Shown here one piece after another: positions 19,980 through 28,652 of a stretch of DNA of 64,000 nt (positions within the stretch are counted from its first letter, which is position 1; each line of letters opens with the position of its first letter). The notes below the pieces were generated by a model. It was not told where the DNA came from. It saw only the letters and a program-made list of their open reading frames with translations, and made no database searches. The stretch is from contig NZ_FQWI01000001.1 of assembly GCF_900129615.1 (NCBI RefSeq), positions 891,068 to 955,067 on the forward strand. The letters run 5' to 3'. The position numbers and the translations under genes are program-made. Source of the DNA: Pectobacterium carotovorum (GTDB taxonomy: Bacteria > Pseudomonadota > Gammaproteobacteria > Enterobacterales > Enterobacteriaceae).

Positions 19980-20279
19980 CTATGTATTTCCATTTTTCAT
20001 TCTCCAGTCATCAATCATTTTTCTGGTCACGTCGTCTTTGTAACAAATTGGCGAATCGCCTCCTGCCCGACTCCATGCGCTACGCTTACCGCACTTGCTA
20101 CCATTACGCGCTGAATTATAAGGACAAGGGCAATAACCAGAATAAGACGAAATCGATTCCTGAATAATCTTTTCTTTGATCTGTTCATCAGAAATCCGAG
20201 AATTTTTCGCCATACTAGGTGTAGAAACAGAAAGCAGGGCAACAGCACACACCATCGCAACAGCCAGTGTTGTTTTCAT
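19980..20279 (-). CDS. Secreted Cys-rich small protein of unknown function
   Basis: A 99-residue protein with a clear signal peptide (MKTTLAVAMVCAVALLSVSTPSMA) and a compact mature domain with four cysteines in the pattern CPCPYNSARNGSKCGKRSAWSRAGGDSPICYKDDV. I know this C.CPYN....G..CG.RSA.S..GG..P.CY pattern from a widespread family of short hypothetical proteins in proteobacteria and phages, without a known function. Paired cysteines suggest disulfides in the periplasm. It is a stand-alone gene and the start ATG is well defined by the signal peptide. Confidence 0.75.
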   Translation of the reverse strand: MKTTLAVAMVCAVALLSVSTPSMAKNSRISDEQIKEKIIQESISSYSGYCPCPYNSARNGSKCGKRSAWSRAGGDSPICYKDDVTRKMIDDWRMKNGNT

Positions 20280-20434
20280 ACCGAAGGTCTCATTTTAACC
20301 AGAGGATAGTAACTGTAGTACAAAATACACACCGCGGAGCGATGCCTCACGACTACCCATTATGGGTTAAAAAATTGATCATAAAATATTAACAACATAA
20401 AATGCAGGCGCTTCGAGGATAAAAGGAAACAAAC

Positions 20435-20620
20435 GTGCCACATCACTCCCTCTGGGAACTCATCAAAATTACCTACATGATCGGCTTTGTCGTTTCCCTG
20501 ATCGTGACGTTCTTGTTAAGTAAAGACAAATCCCTGTTCATCCGATTTTTTGCGTCATTAATAGTCGGTCTAACCTGGCCGATGAGTTTTCCTGTTGTCC
20601 TGTTGTTCTCCATTTTTTGA
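20435..20620 (+). CDS. OrtT/GhoT family small membrane toxin
   Basis: A 61-residue protein with two membrane segments (about residues 10-30 and 38-59). The C-terminal half, RFFASLIVGLTWPMSFPVVLLFSIF, is almost the same as in E. coli GhoT and OrtT (FLVG.TWPMS.PVALLFSLF), and SKDK between the helices matches SHDK/SHEK. GhoT and OrtT damage the membrane, lower ATP and proton motive force and slow growth. The start codon is GTG with AAAGGA ahead of it. No GhoS-like antitoxin gene is adjacent, so it resembles the orphan OrtT more than GhoT. The family call is firm; the physiological role is inferred. Confidence 0.85.
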   Translation: MPHHSLWELIKITYMIGFVVSLIVTFLLSKDKSLFIRFFASLIVGLTWPMSFPVVLLFSIF

Positions 20621-20703
20621 AGCGGCGTTTATCTTCTACACAACGCGCATGATGACTCAATGCCGCAACGCCTATGCTCGCCTCTTAGAGGGAATATCCC
20701 ACA

Positions 20704-21210
20704 ATGCATAACATTCTGATCAGCGCCTGCCTGTCCGGCTTCCCTGTTCGCTATAACGGGACTGAAAAGAAATCTGTCGGCGAGTACCTTGCCCAGTGGC
20801 GACAGCAGGAAAGGCTGATTACGTTTTGCCCGGAGCTCGCTGCGGGTTTCTCAACGCCCAGACCTTCAGCAGAGATTATTCCGGCCTCGGGTGGCAATTC
20901 GGTCATCAAGGCTGGTGCCAAAGTTGTCGAAGCAACCGGTGGCGATGTAACCGAGCGTTATATCCTGGGAGCCTGGCTAACACTGCAAATGGCACAACAG
21001 CATAACTGCCGCTTCGCTCTCCTTACAGAAGGAAGCCCATCCTGCGGCAGTCGCATCATATACAGCGGACGATTTGATGGCTCACAAACGGCAGGCAGCG
21101 GCGTCACCGCAGAATTGCTGCGCCACCACGGTATCGACGTGTTTTCCGATCGCGAGATCGAGCAGTTGATCGAACGGGTTGAATATTGCGATAGCCATGC
21201 TGATGCATAG
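20704..21210 (+). CDS. DUF523 family protein
   Basis: A 168-residue cytoplasmic protein of the DUF523 family. Key family blocks are the N-terminal ISACLSGFPVRYNG (Cys near residue 9), FCPELAAGFSTPRPSAEI (Cys at about 41) and LTEGSPSCGSRIIYSGRFDGSQTAGSGVTAELLRHHGIDVFSD. The three conserved cysteines suggest a metal or Fe-S site. Related domains are fused to DUF1722 (YbgA) in E. coli. No biochemical function is known to me. It lies 83 bases after the OrtT-like gene in the same direction and may be cotranscribed. Confidence 0.88.
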   Translation: MHNILISACLSGFPVRYNGTEKKSVGEYLAQWRQQERLITFCPELAAGFSTPRPSAEIIPASGGNSVIKAGAKVVEATGGDVTERYILGAWLTLQMAQQHNCRFALLTEGSPSCGSRIIYSGRFDGSQTAGSGVTAELLRHHGIDVFSDREIEQLIERVEYCDSHADA

Positions 21211-21264
21211 TGTCGCTGCTGTCCCATCACCAAATCCAAACGCGACAGCAGCGTTATGCAAAAA

Positions 21265-21693
21265 CTAACGGACAACTAGCACTGACATTTTCGCATGGCG
21301 AACAATGGCGGCAGCATTTGAGCCAAGCAGATAGGTTTTCACGTTCGGCCGCCGTGAACCGATGACAATTAAATCTGCATTAATCTCCTCCGCCAGCGCT
21401 AGCACTTCGTCTCTGGCCGACCCGAAACTGACGCTGCATGACAAACGCGATGCAGGAAGATCGATCGTTTTCATCAGTGATTTCAGCTTGTCATTCGCTT
21501 TCACCACCGCCTCATTCTCAAACTCTTTTATGCCAAAAGAATAAGCAGATAAAAATGCTGACGCATCCGGGAGGGAATGAAAGAGGTGGATTGCGGCACC
21601 CGACATTTTAGCCAACCTGACGGCATGCGTAAGCGCGTGCGTGGTGAGTTCATCTTCTTCTATATCTACTGGTACCAGGATGCTCGTGTACAT
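21265..21693 (-). CDS. Universal stress protein, UspF-like
   Basis: A 142-residue UspA-fold protein that begins MYTSILVPVDIEEDELT and ends with the nucleotide-binding loop GSRRPNVKTYLLGSNAAAIVRHAKMSVLVVR, which is closest to UspF/UspG of E. coli. Such proteins bind ATP and support stress survival and adhesion. ATG at 21693 is chosen over 21708 because GAGAGG precedes it at a good distance and it matches the family start. It is a single gene in a convergent arrangement with the DUF523 gene. Confidence 0.9.
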   Translation of the reverse strand: MYTSILVPVDIEEDELTTHALTHAVRLAKMSGAAIHLFHSLPDASAFLSAYSFGIKEFENEAVVKANDKLKSLMKTIDLPASRLSCSVSFGSARDEVLALAEEINADLIVIGSRRPNVKTYLLGSNAAAIVRHAKMSVLVVR

Positions 21694-21857
21694 AATCACC
21701 TCTCCCATCGTGGATAACTGATTATCTGTCAGCCTGTAAGAAGCGTAGTCTGCTCCTCGTCAGCAGAATATGATCCCGTTCACTTTTACGCATGTTGCCT
21801 GCAACTTTTAACCTGATACGCGCATAAAGCGAGCCGTTAGCTCACCGCCATTTATCG

Positions 21858-22313
21858 TTAAAGCGATCGTGAATAGATACGTGACGATTCACCCCAAGGG
21901 TGATAGCCCATTCCGGTAAAGTGAAATCCATATTGTTCATAAAAGCCGAGCAGCTCGGTGCATAAATGCAGCGCAGAAAAACCAGCACGGCGCGTTTCCT
22001 GAGCAAGATGCTCAATCAACTGCCCCGCATAACCCTTGCCACGATGGTTTTCTTCAACGTAAAGCGCACACAGCCAGGGATAAAGATCCATGCGGCTGAT
22101 GAAATCATTGGTAATTAACCCTGCACCGCCAATAATTTGCCCATTTTTCTCCAGCAGATACCAATCTGGCAATGGGTTTTCCGCATCAATGCAGTGGCTG
22201 ATACAGTCTTCGTAAAGTATCAACGTCTCATCTGATGCCCAGTGGCGTTGGAAATAGTGGATCGCCTGCTCTTTGTATTCGGGGCGATTTCTGATAGAAA
22301 TAATCTTCAGCAT
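21858..22313 (-). CDS. GNAT family N-acetyltransferase
   Basis: A 151-residue acetyl-CoA-dependent acetyltransferase. The acetyl-CoA loop is visible as VEENHRGKGYAGQLIEHLAQETRRAG (RGKGYAGQL = R/Q-x-x-G-x-G/A pattern), preceded by WLCALYV and followed by LHLCTELLGFYEQYGF. The substrate is unknown. It starts four bases after the stop codon of the upstream isochorismatase-like gene, so the two are almost certainly one operon. Confidence 0.9.
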   Translation of the reverse strand: MLKIISIRNRPEYKEQAIHYFQRHWASDETLILYEDCISHCIDAENPLPDWYLLEKNGQIIGGAGLITNDFISRMDLYPWLCALYVEENHRGKGYAGQLIEHLAQETRRAGFSALHLCTELLGFYEQYGFHFTGMGYHPWGESSRIYSRSL

Positions 22314-22317
22314 GGCA

Positions 22318-22842
22318 CTAACGACTCATCTTCCATGAAGCAACAATGTGCTCCGTGGTTTCTACCGTAATCGTGTTGCCCGGAATAATAAAATTCCGCC
22401 ACACGTCGTTGTAATGCGTGACTAGCTGTTCGGCTTTCAGTTCGCCGCGATTCGCCGTCGTGTGGGCATCAGCTGCAATCGTCAGCGCATAGCCTCGGCT
22501 GGCTGCATTTTTAATGGTTGCATCAACGCAATAATCCGTCGCACACCCGCAAATCGTAAGATGGTTAACGCCTAACTCAGCTAGCACACCGGCTAACGAC
22601 GTGCGGTAAAATGCATCGCACGCCGTTTTGGTGATAAACAGACTCCCCTCTGGCTGATGCAGTTCAGGTAATAGCTGCCATCCCTCGCTGCCAGACAGCA
22701 TGCCGTCTTCTTCATGCTGAATAAAAATCGTCCGATCTGCTGCATCTGAAAGCTGGTTTATCAATGCGACCGTCTGCGCTTGTCGCGCTCTTGGCGTTGC
22801 AAACACCGCATTTTGCATATCAACCACTATCAAAACCTGCAT
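22318..22842 (-). CDS. Isochorismatase-like cysteine hydrolase
   Basis: A 174-residue cysteine hydrolase of the isochorismatase-like fold (nicotinamidase/ureidoacrylate-hydrolase relatives). The catalytic triad is visible: D8 (VVDMQN), K72 (ITKTACDAF) and C105 in CGCATDYCVDATIKNA. A histidine and aspartate in HEEDGML may help substrate binding. ATG at 22842 is taken as start because it gives the canonical MQVLIVVDMQNAVF with an AAGG element upstream; sixteen in-frame upstream codons are not family-like. The substrate is not predictable. First gene of a pair with the GNAT gene. Confidence 0.9.
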   Translation of the reverse strand: MQVLIVVDMQNAVFATPRARQAQTVALINQLSDAADRTIFIQHEEDGMLSGSEGWQLLPELHQPEGSLFITKTACDAFYRTSLAGVLAELGVNHLTICGCATDYCVDATIKNAASRGYALTIAADAHTTANRGELKAEQLVTHYNDVWRNFIIPGNTITVETTEHIVASWKMSR

Positions 22843-22931
22843 CTTTTTTTCCTTATTTCGACGCTTAACATCGGCACACATTATCATCACGGAGGCAACG
22901 GCATGTCACCATCCCTACCCGTCAGTTCCGG

Positions 22932-23354
22932 CTAGATCATGCCCACTATACCATGAGGATAAAACTTGATTTCCCCTGAGCGCAGCAAATCAATATCAAA
23001 CCAGCGAGTCACGATCGGAATACCGTTTGTCTCTATACCATGAATGATATCTTGTTGATAAAGGGACTCATCCTGAAAGCGAGCCTCATAAACAAAGACA
23101 ATCTCATGGCCCGGCTTGCCATTGTAGGAGAAAATATTCTCTGAAACGCCCAACAGCGAAAAGTCCTTGGTCGCTGCACTGATTTCCTCCTGAACTTCCC
23201 TCTCCGCCGCGGCCTGCGACAGTTCGCCAAAATCAATGCCGCCACCGAGCGGTAACACATAGTGCTCATCTTTTATCGGGTCATGCCCTTCGGCTAACAG
23301 AATTTTGCCATTATTGCGGAAAAGACAAACTGCTTTTGCTCTGATCTTTTGCAT
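22932..23354 (-). CDS. NUDIX hydrolase
   Basis: A 140-residue NUDIX protein that probably hydrolyses a nucleoside diphosphate linked to another group. The NUDIX box is present in the order GGGIDFGELSQAAAEREVQEEIS (G-x5-E-x7-REVQEEIS) with the glutamates that bind the metal. The N-terminus KIRAKAVCLFRNNGKILLAEG is typical. The C-terminal helix with WFDIDLLRSGEIKFYPHG is of a type common in small stand-alone NUDIX enzymes. The substrate is unknown. It lies 89 bases before the hydrolase-GNAT pair in the same direction and could share a transcript. Confidence 0.9.
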   Translation of the reverse strand: MQKIRAKAVCLFRNNGKILLAEGHDPIKDEHYVLPLGGGIDFGELSQAAAEREVQEEISAATKDFSLLGVSENIFSYNGKPGHEIVFVYEARFQDESLYQQDIIHGIETNGIPIVTRWFDIDLLRSGEIKFYPHGIVGMI

Positions 23355-23820
23355 GCCAACGCTCCAAGTAAACTACAGCACTCTTTTGATAAAAAGACAT
23401 TTATTGATAAACAGCCTGTATCACAGAAAAATGCCATCTTCTCGTACAGATAAAAATCTTATAGGACGTAATCAAATGCATTAATAGTCTTTATGTTCTG
23501 TTAATGTTTTTCTCTGCCTCCTTTCCTCTCGTTATGTTTAACTTATTGAAGTTATGTATCTCTCATAATTATTCCAGACATAATATTGATGGGAAGCGAA
23601 CAATTCATATTTATCCGCCTGACCATTGATCGCCGTCATACTTTCATGTGTGGAAGCATTGCTGAGTAACGCTGTGTTTATTTATCTTATCGACTGGTTT
23701 TATGCATATGATCGACTAAAGTTAAGTAACCGTTTCTTCATGTCTGGCGGATAGCGTGTTCGTGCTGTCTGGCAAGACGTGTATTCACCCTGTAAGAAAG
23801 CGCTAAAGGGAGGAAAAGCA
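23355..23820. other. Intergenic region upstream of the AriR-like gene
   Basis: About 465 AT-rich bases between divergent genes. I see no supported ORF, RNA gene, long inverted repeat or clear operator. Promoters of the NUDIX gene and the AriR-like gene must lie here but were not resolved. Confidence 0.5.
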
Positions 23821-24075
23821 ATGCATTCAGAGGTGCCCCAAAACGAGATCCCAACATCTGGTGGACTCGGCCTTGACTCTCAGGTCAGTGATACGGAAAT
23901 ACTCGGTAACATTGTGGAAGAAATCATTCAATCCGGTCATTCCGTCAGCAACAAGGCCATCATCGCTAAATTAGTCCACAAGATTGAAACAGAGGCCAAT
24001 GCTGCTTTTCAGGAAAAATATCGCTCTTTGCTGGAACTGGTGGTTTATAAAACGCAAGATGACTTCCTGATTTAA
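23821..24075 (+). CDS. AriR/YmgB/YcgZ-family connector protein
   Basis: An 84-residue helical protein matching the AriR (YmgB)/YcgZ family: an ILGNIVEEIIQSGHSVSNKAIIAKLVHKIETEAN core and the closing L..VVYKTQDDF. E. coli members are small connectors that act on the Rcs phosphorelay and influence acid resistance and biofilm formation. The ATG at 23821 has GGGAGG seven bases ahead; 14 upstream codons in frame lie across this ribosome site and are rejected. It is a single gene here, whereas E. coli has several in a cluster (ycgZ-ymgA-ariR). Regulation was not visible. Confidence 0.8.
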   Translation: MHSEVPQNEIPTSGGLGLDSQVSDTEILGNIVEEIIQSGHSVSNKAIIAKLVHKIETEANAAFQEKYRSLLELVVYKTQDDFLI

Positions 24076-24425
24076 TACGCAGTCAATACCTTACTCTATC
24101 GTTTTTCAGTAACACATATGCTTTCCAATTCGGCATTTATTTAATGTGCCCAAGGCTATTCAGGAATATGCGAGCAATAAATAACATCAGTGTTTATATT
24201 GTTATTATTCTGGAGTAATAACTATCGATTTATTAATAATGAGTAACTCGATGCTTATTTATTTTTTACCAATCGTTAGCATTCATTTCTGAATGAATAG
24301 GTGATGGGAAAATCCGCCTCGTGTCTTCACTACACGTCTCAACATGCTCAGCCCAGAGGTTATTACGGACAATGACCACATCAACACCACAAGGTAAAAA
24401 ACGACTCTGGGATTTTATAGCAGAA
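24076..24425. other. AT-rich intergenic region
   Basis: About 350 bases between the AriR-like gene and the tRNA-Ser terminator. No ORF, RNA gene or strong repeat is supported. Confidence 0.5.
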
Positions 24426-24457
24426 ACGAAAACGGGCTAGCCTAAGCTAACCCGTTG
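24426..24457 (-). terminator. Terminator of tRNA-Ser(UGA)
   Basis: AACGGG-TTAGCTTAGGCTAG-CCCGTT on the minus strand forms a hairpin with nested TTAGC/GCTAG pairing, followed by TTCGTTT. It lies eight bases past the tRNA 3' end. Confidence 0.8.
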
Positions 24458-24464
24458 AATTTTT

Positions 24465-24552
24465 TGGCGGAGGAGTAGAGATTCGAACTCTAGAACACTT
24501 TCGCGTCGCCGGTTTTCAAGACCGGTGCCTTCAACCACTCGGCCACTCCTCC
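24465..24552 (-). tRNA. serT: tRNA-Ser (anticodon UGA)
   Basis: An 88-base class II tRNA read on the minus strand. The acceptor stem is GGAGGAG/CTCCTCC, the D arm has GGCCGAGTGGTTGAAGGC, the anticodon loop is CTTGAAA with TGA, the variable arm is long (CGACGCGAAAGTGTT), the T loop is GTTCGAATC, and CCA is encoded. The layout matches E. coli serT. A near-consensus promoter lies 12 bases upstream. Confidence 0.97.
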
Positions 24553-24564
24553 GCAATGACGCGA

Positions 24565-24593
24565 ACTATAAACAGTGTGTGAGATCTTGTAAA
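24565..24593 (-). promoter_or_regulatory. Promoter of tRNA-Ser(UGA)
   Basis: On the minus strand TTTACA and TATAGT are separated by exactly 17 bases, followed by a GC-rich stretch (CGCG) as in stringently controlled tRNA promoters. Confidence 0.85.
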
Positions 24594-24840
24594 GCATCAC
24601 AGCGCTCGATTGCCTGAAAAATAATCTAACGCAACGCAATTGCACGTAAAAACGCCACGTGACAGATAAAATAGTGCAATTTATCTCCGGCATCACACGA
24701 CTTGCAGAACAAAATACGAGCGCTGGCACACAGAATGGAAAAACTTCAGCGTAAAGAAGGGTAAACCACCTTTAATAACGTCCTGCAACTATTTACTCTT
24801 TGACATTGGATAATAGCACCCTGAAGAGAGAGTCGCTGAT

Positions 24841-25500
24841 ATGGATCGTATTGTTGTTTCTTCTACCCGTGAAAGCTCGCTACTCAGCACGCACAAAGTG
24901 CTGCGCAACACCTATTTCCTACTGTCGCTGACGCTGGGTTTTTCTGCCGTTACCGCAACGGCAAGTACTGTACTTAACCTGCCCGCACCTGGCTTAATTC
25001 TGATGCTGGTTGGTTTTTATGGTCTCATGTTCCTGACGCACAAACTGGCGAACAGTCCTGCCGGTATTCTGGCGGCGTTCGCACTGACCGGATTCATGGG
25101 CTATACGCTGGGCCCGATTTTAAGCTCGCTGATTTCTTCCGGCGCAGGCGACATTGTCATGCTGGCTCTCGGCGGTACGGCGGTGGTGTTCTTCTGCTGT
25201 TCAGCTTATGTCTTAACGACACGTAAGGATATGTCCTTCCTGTCAGGCATGATGATGGCAGGATTCGTTGTTCTGGTTGTTGCCGTCATCGCCAATCTGT
25301 TCCTACAGATTCCAGCCTTGCATCTGGCAATCAGCGCCCTGTTCATTCTGTTCTCTGCAGGTGCCATCTTGTGGGAAACCAGTAACATCATCCACGGTGG
25401 CGAAACCAACTACATCCGGGCGACGGTTAGCCTGTATGTCTCGATATACAATATCTTCGTTAGCCTGTTGAGCATTCTGGGCATCATGCGTAACGACTAA
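24841..25500 (+). CDS. yccA: Bax inhibitor-1 family FtsH modulator YccA
   Basis: A 219-residue inner-membrane protein with seven predicted membrane segments. It belongs to the Bax inhibitor-1 (UPF0005) family and in E. coli is a slowly degraded substrate that modulates the FtsH protease and protects the SecY translocon. Conserved blocks are [44 protein letters not shown] and [25 protein letters not shown], with the cytosolic N-terminus MDRIVVSS that FtsH recognises. It is followed by a terminator and tusE, as in E. coli. Confidence 0.96.
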   Translation: MDRIVVSSTRESSLLSTHKVLRNTYFLLSLTLGFSAVTATASTVLNLPAPGLILMLVGFYGLMFLTHKLANSPAGILAAFALTGFMGYTLGPILSSLISSGAGDIVMLALGGTAVVFFCCSAYVLTTRKDMSFLSGMMMAGFVVLVVAVIANLFLQIPALHLAISALFILFSAGAILWETSNIIHGGETNYIRATVSLYVSIYNIFVSLLSILGIMRND

Positions 25501-25523
25501 GTCTTGTCTATTGCCGCACCGAG

Positions 25524-25547
25524 AAAGCCCCATCTGGGGCTTTTTTT
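25524..25547 (+). terminator. Intrinsic terminator of yccA
   Basis: AAAGCCCCA, loop TC, TGGGGCTTT, then further T. Stem of nine base pairs (the two-base loop implies opening of the closing pair). Confidence 0.9.
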
Positions 25548-25609
25548 ATTCCGGCGCTGCCAGAAAAATTTGTTAAACTACGGGCTGAACTATCGCAGTC
25601 GGAGAGAAG

Positions 25610-25939
25610 ATGTTGGAGTTTGAAGGGCGAACAATCGCAACTGACGCGCAGGGTTACCTGATGGATAGCACCGCATGGAGTGAAGCATTGGCTCCCGTGT
25701 TGGCGGAACAGGAAGGCATCATGTTGACTGAACCGCATTGGGAAGTCGTCCGATTTGTGCGGAATTTTTATCAGGAGTTCAATACGTCCCCCGCGATACG
25801 CATGTTGGTTAAGGCGATGGCGCAAAAGTACGGTGAGGAGAAAGGAAATAGCCGCTACCTGTATAAACTGTTTCCAAAAGGGCCAGCCAAGCAGGCAACT
25901 AAAATCGCTGGCTTACCCAAACCGGTGAAATGCATCTAG
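25610..25939 (+). CDS. tusE: Sulfurtransferase TusE
   Basis: TusE (YccK) takes persulfide sulfur from TusBCD and passes it to MnmA for 2-thiouridine synthesis at tRNA wobble positions. The 109-residue DsrC-fold protein shows [62 protein letters not shown] and the C-terminal catalytic cysteine C108 as second-last residue. The start has GGAGAG ahead. It converges with yccX with only 12 bases between stops. Confidence 0.96.
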   Translation: MLEFEGRTIATDAQGYLMDSTAWSEALAPVLAEQEGIMLTEPHWEVVRFVRNFYQEFNTSPAIRMLVKAMAQKYGEEKGNSRYLYKLFPKGPAKQATKIAGLPKPVKCI

Positions 25940-25951
25940 CGTTGCCTAGGT

Positions 25952-26230
25952 TCAATAGCGGATCGTAAAACCTTCATAGTCCGTCTTGCCATGTGGCTCA
26001 ATAAGCACCTTATCCACTCTGGCGCTTCGTGGGCCCCCTTGCTTCAACCACTCAATCAACGCGTCTACCGCATGAGGTTCACCGCTTGCGACTACCTCCA
26101 CACTGCCATCATCACAATTGCGTGCATACCCATTGAGTCCAAGCCGCATGACCTGATGCTGCGTGCTGTAACGAAATCCAACGCCTTGAACCACACCATA
26201 GACATAGGCGACAGTCGCTATCTTTGTCAT
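25952..26230 (-). CDS. yccX: Acylphosphatase
   Basis: A 92-residue acylphosphatase that hydrolyses the carboxyl-phosphate bond of acyl phosphates. Active-site motifs are [10 protein letters not shown] (the arginine binds phosphate) and [17 protein letters not shown] (the asparagine activates water). ATG at 26230 fits the family start [12 protein letters not shown] and has GGGGGAGAAG upstream; the longer frame to 26353 is unrelated to the family. In E. coli the neighbour on the far side is rlmI, which is absent here. Confidence 0.94.
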   Translation of the reverse strand: MTKIATVAYVYGVVQGVGFRYSTQHQVMRLGLNGYARNCDDGSVEVVASGEPHAVDALIEWLKQGGPRSARVDKVLIEPHGKTDYEGFTIRY

Positions 26231-26374
26231 CTTCTCCCCCCTTTCCAGCCCTGCGACCACACAACATTTCATTAGCAGGGCTGTATCTTCTAAAAATTTA
26301 CACCATACTGTTAATAATGTGTTCAGCCAGTGATTCATCAACGAACACATCACTTGAAAAACGCTGTACGCTAA

Positions 26375-26764
<390 letters not shown>

Positions 26765-26846
26765 TTTTTCACGACAAGCAAATACTGGCGACCAAAGACA
26801 AATATTGGCGATGTGGTGGTATTCAGCATCGCCTACTATCTGCAAC

Positions 26847-27260
26847 TTATTTTTCCAACCCCAGCCGCGGGATTTCAATTTTCGGGCAGCGATCCATCAC
26901 GACTTTCAGCCCGGCATCGTGAGCCAAAATTGCTGCTTGCTCATTAATGACCCCAATCTGTAGCCACAGCACGGTAGCGCCGATGGCGATGGCCTCTTTG
27001 GCAATATCATAGGCCGCTTCCGGCTGGCGAAAAACATCCACCATATCAACCGGTTTAGGAATATCCTCTAAGCTGGCATACGCTTTTTGACCTAAAAGTG
27101 TCTGGCCGGCCAGTTTGGGGCTAACGGGGATAACGTCGTAGCCCTGCTTAAGCAAATACGCCATCACACCATAACTCGGACGGGATGGATTATCGCTGGC
27201 ACCCACTACCGCAATGGTTTTTACCGTTTCCAGTACAGACTCAATCTCTTTGTCATTCAT
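26847..27260 (-). CDS. yccU: CoA-binding protein YccU
   Basis: A 137-residue Rossmann-fold protein of the CoA-binding family, related to the N-terminal domain of succinyl-CoA synthetase alpha. Visible are the nucleotide loop VVGASDNPSRPSYGVMAYLL, VIPVSPKLAGQTLLGQKAYASL, VDMVDVFRQPEAA and MDRCPKIEIPRLGL. No enzyme activity is known. The ATG at 27260 is preferred; the TTG nine bases earlier lies too close to the GAGAGG element. Confidence 0.92.
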   Translation of the reverse strand: MNDKEIESVLETVKTIAVVGASDNPSRPSYGVMAYLLKQGYDVIPVSPKLAGQTLLGQKAYASLEDIPKPVDMVDVFRQPEAAYDIAKEAIAIGATVLWLQIGVINEQAAILAHDAGLKVVMDRCPKIEIPRLGLEK

Positions 27261-27379
27261 GCGATTCAACCTCTCTTGCGTGATTGATTACAGTGTATCG
27301 CACATTCTACGAATAGCATGAAATGGCTTAAGACCACCTCCATCTGCGCCCTATAGCGCGAAAAATGCCATAACAGCCT

Positions 27380-27394
27380 GTTTCAAATTGAAAC
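27380..27394. promoter_or_regulatory. Palindrome upstream of the yccT homologue
   Basis: GTTTCAAATTGAAAC is a perfect 7-1-7 palindrome located 60 bases before the start codon of the DUF2057 gene. It may be an operator; the binding protein is unknown. Confidence 0.45.
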
Positions 27395-27454
27395 CTTTGA
27401 CACATTCAGACAATTCCTCAACAATACTCGGATTACGTTCCATCTGGGTAAATT

Positions 27455-27979
27455 ATGAAATTCGGCTTCATCACTGTCTGCCTGGTTATTGCAGGTTTAA
27501 ATACCTCTGCAATGGCGGCAACAACGTTGAAATTAGATCAGAAAATCAATCTCCTTATGGTTGACGGGCAAAAGATGTCAGGCTCGTTGCTGAAAGGTGC
27601 CGATAGCCTCGAACTTGGCAGTGGGCAACACCAGATTCTGTTCAAAGTCGTCGATACTGTCGATGCCCAGACTGGTGCGCCAGCGACCTATTTCCCTTCA
27701 ACCTTTATTGCGACCTTTAACACGGAAAAAGTGGCATCCGTATCATTTAAACTGCCGCCGTTGCAAACCCTTCAGGATCGCAAGAACTTTACCACCCAGC
27801 CTGAATATCAATTACTTGATGAAAAAAATCGGGCAATCCCCATTCGTACCGATGCAATTGTGATCGCAGACAGTGAGCTACTCGATATAGAGCGAAAAAT
27901 GTCCGAGTACAACGCAGCGGCGAACGGGGCTTCAGTTGCTGGCTTTGCTACCGCACTGAATGAATCCGTAAGCTGGTGA
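27455..27979 (+). CDS. yccT: DUF2057 family protein (YccT/CsgI-like)
   Basis: A 174-residue secreted protein with a signal peptide (MKFGFITVCLVIAGLNTSAMA, cut before ATTLKLDQ) and the DUF2057 pattern: LLMVDGQKMSGSLLKGADSLELGSGQHQILFKV, FNTEKVASVSFKLPPLQT and YQLLDEKNRAIPI. The E. coli member is about 220 residues and inhibits curli formation from the periplasm; this one lacks much of the C-terminal part (it stops after ATALNESVSW). Whether it acts on curli or on another surface polymer here is unknown. It is a single gene. Confidence 0.85.
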   Translation: MKFGFITVCLVIAGLNTSAMAATTLKLDQKINLLMVDGQKMSGSLLKGADSLELGSGQHQILFKVVDTVDAQTGAPATYFPSTFIATFNTEKVASVSFKLPPLQTLQDRKNFTTQPEYQLLDEKNRAIPIRTDAIVIADSELLDIERKMSEYNAAANGASVAGFATALNESVSW

Positions 27980-28116
27980 TTTTACGCGCAGTCACATCTG
28001 ATTTTTGATACCCGTTCGCCTTTTCCTGCTTTTATCGCTTTGCACTGAAACTACGTTTCCGTAATCTGTCTATACCCTAGCGTCAGCTTTACTACACCAG
28101 ATTGAAGGACGTAACC

Positions 28117-28575
28117 ATGGAGTTCACCACCCGTACCATCCCCGCGCAAAAACACATCGCGCTGGTCGCACACGACCACTGTAAACAATCTTTGCTAGAT
28201 TGGGTTGGTACGAATAAACAACAGCTCACAGAGCACACGCTTTACGCTACCGGAACCACCGGCAACCTGATTCAATTGAACACGGGGCTGCCCGTTAAAA
28301 GCATGCTAAGTGGACCGATGGGGGGTGACCAGCAGGTTGGCGCACTCATTTCCGAAGGGAAAATCGATTTAATGATCTTCTTTTGGGATCCGCTTAACGC
28401 CGTACCACACGATCCCGATGTGAAGGCGCTGCTGAGGCTGGCTACAGTTTGGAACATTCCTGTTGCTACCAACCGGGCAACGGCGGATTTCCTGATTAAC
28501 TCAGCGCTATTTAAAGAATCCGTTCAAATCGCCATTCCTGATTATCAGCGCTACTTGCAAGATCGACTGAAATAA
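28117..28575 (+). CDS. mgsA: Methylglyoxal synthase
   Basis: Converts dihydroxyacetone phosphate to methylglyoxal and phosphate, a bypass of lower glycolysis under phosphate limitation. The 152-residue protein shows H19 (LVAHDHCK), the phosphate loop ATGTTGNLI, catalytic D71 ([14 protein letters not shown]) and H98 ([14 protein letters not shown]), all at the positions of the E. coli enzyme. The ATG at 28117 follows AAGGA and matches the family start. It converges with helD, as in E. coli. Confidence 0.97.
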   Translation: MEFTTRTIPAQKHIALVAHDHCKQSLLDWVGTNKQQLTEHTLYATGTTGNLIQLNTGLPVKSMLSGPMGGDQQVGALISEGKIDLMIFFWDPLNAVPHDPDVKALLRLATVWNIPVATNRATADFLINSALFKESVQIAIPDYQRYLQDRLK

Positions 28576-28592
28576 TATCAGCACATCACAAT

Positions 28593-28627
28593 AGACCAGC
28601 GGCGTACTACGCTGTCGACGCTGGTCT
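28593..28627 (+). terminator. Possible terminator of mgsA
   Basis: AGACCAGCG and CGCTGGTCT pair over nine bases around a 17-base loop and are followed by CTTCTGTTCT. The T run is broken, so this is only likely. Confidence 0.4.
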
Positions 28628-28652
28628 CTTCTGTTCTACTTCTCTCTTTTCG

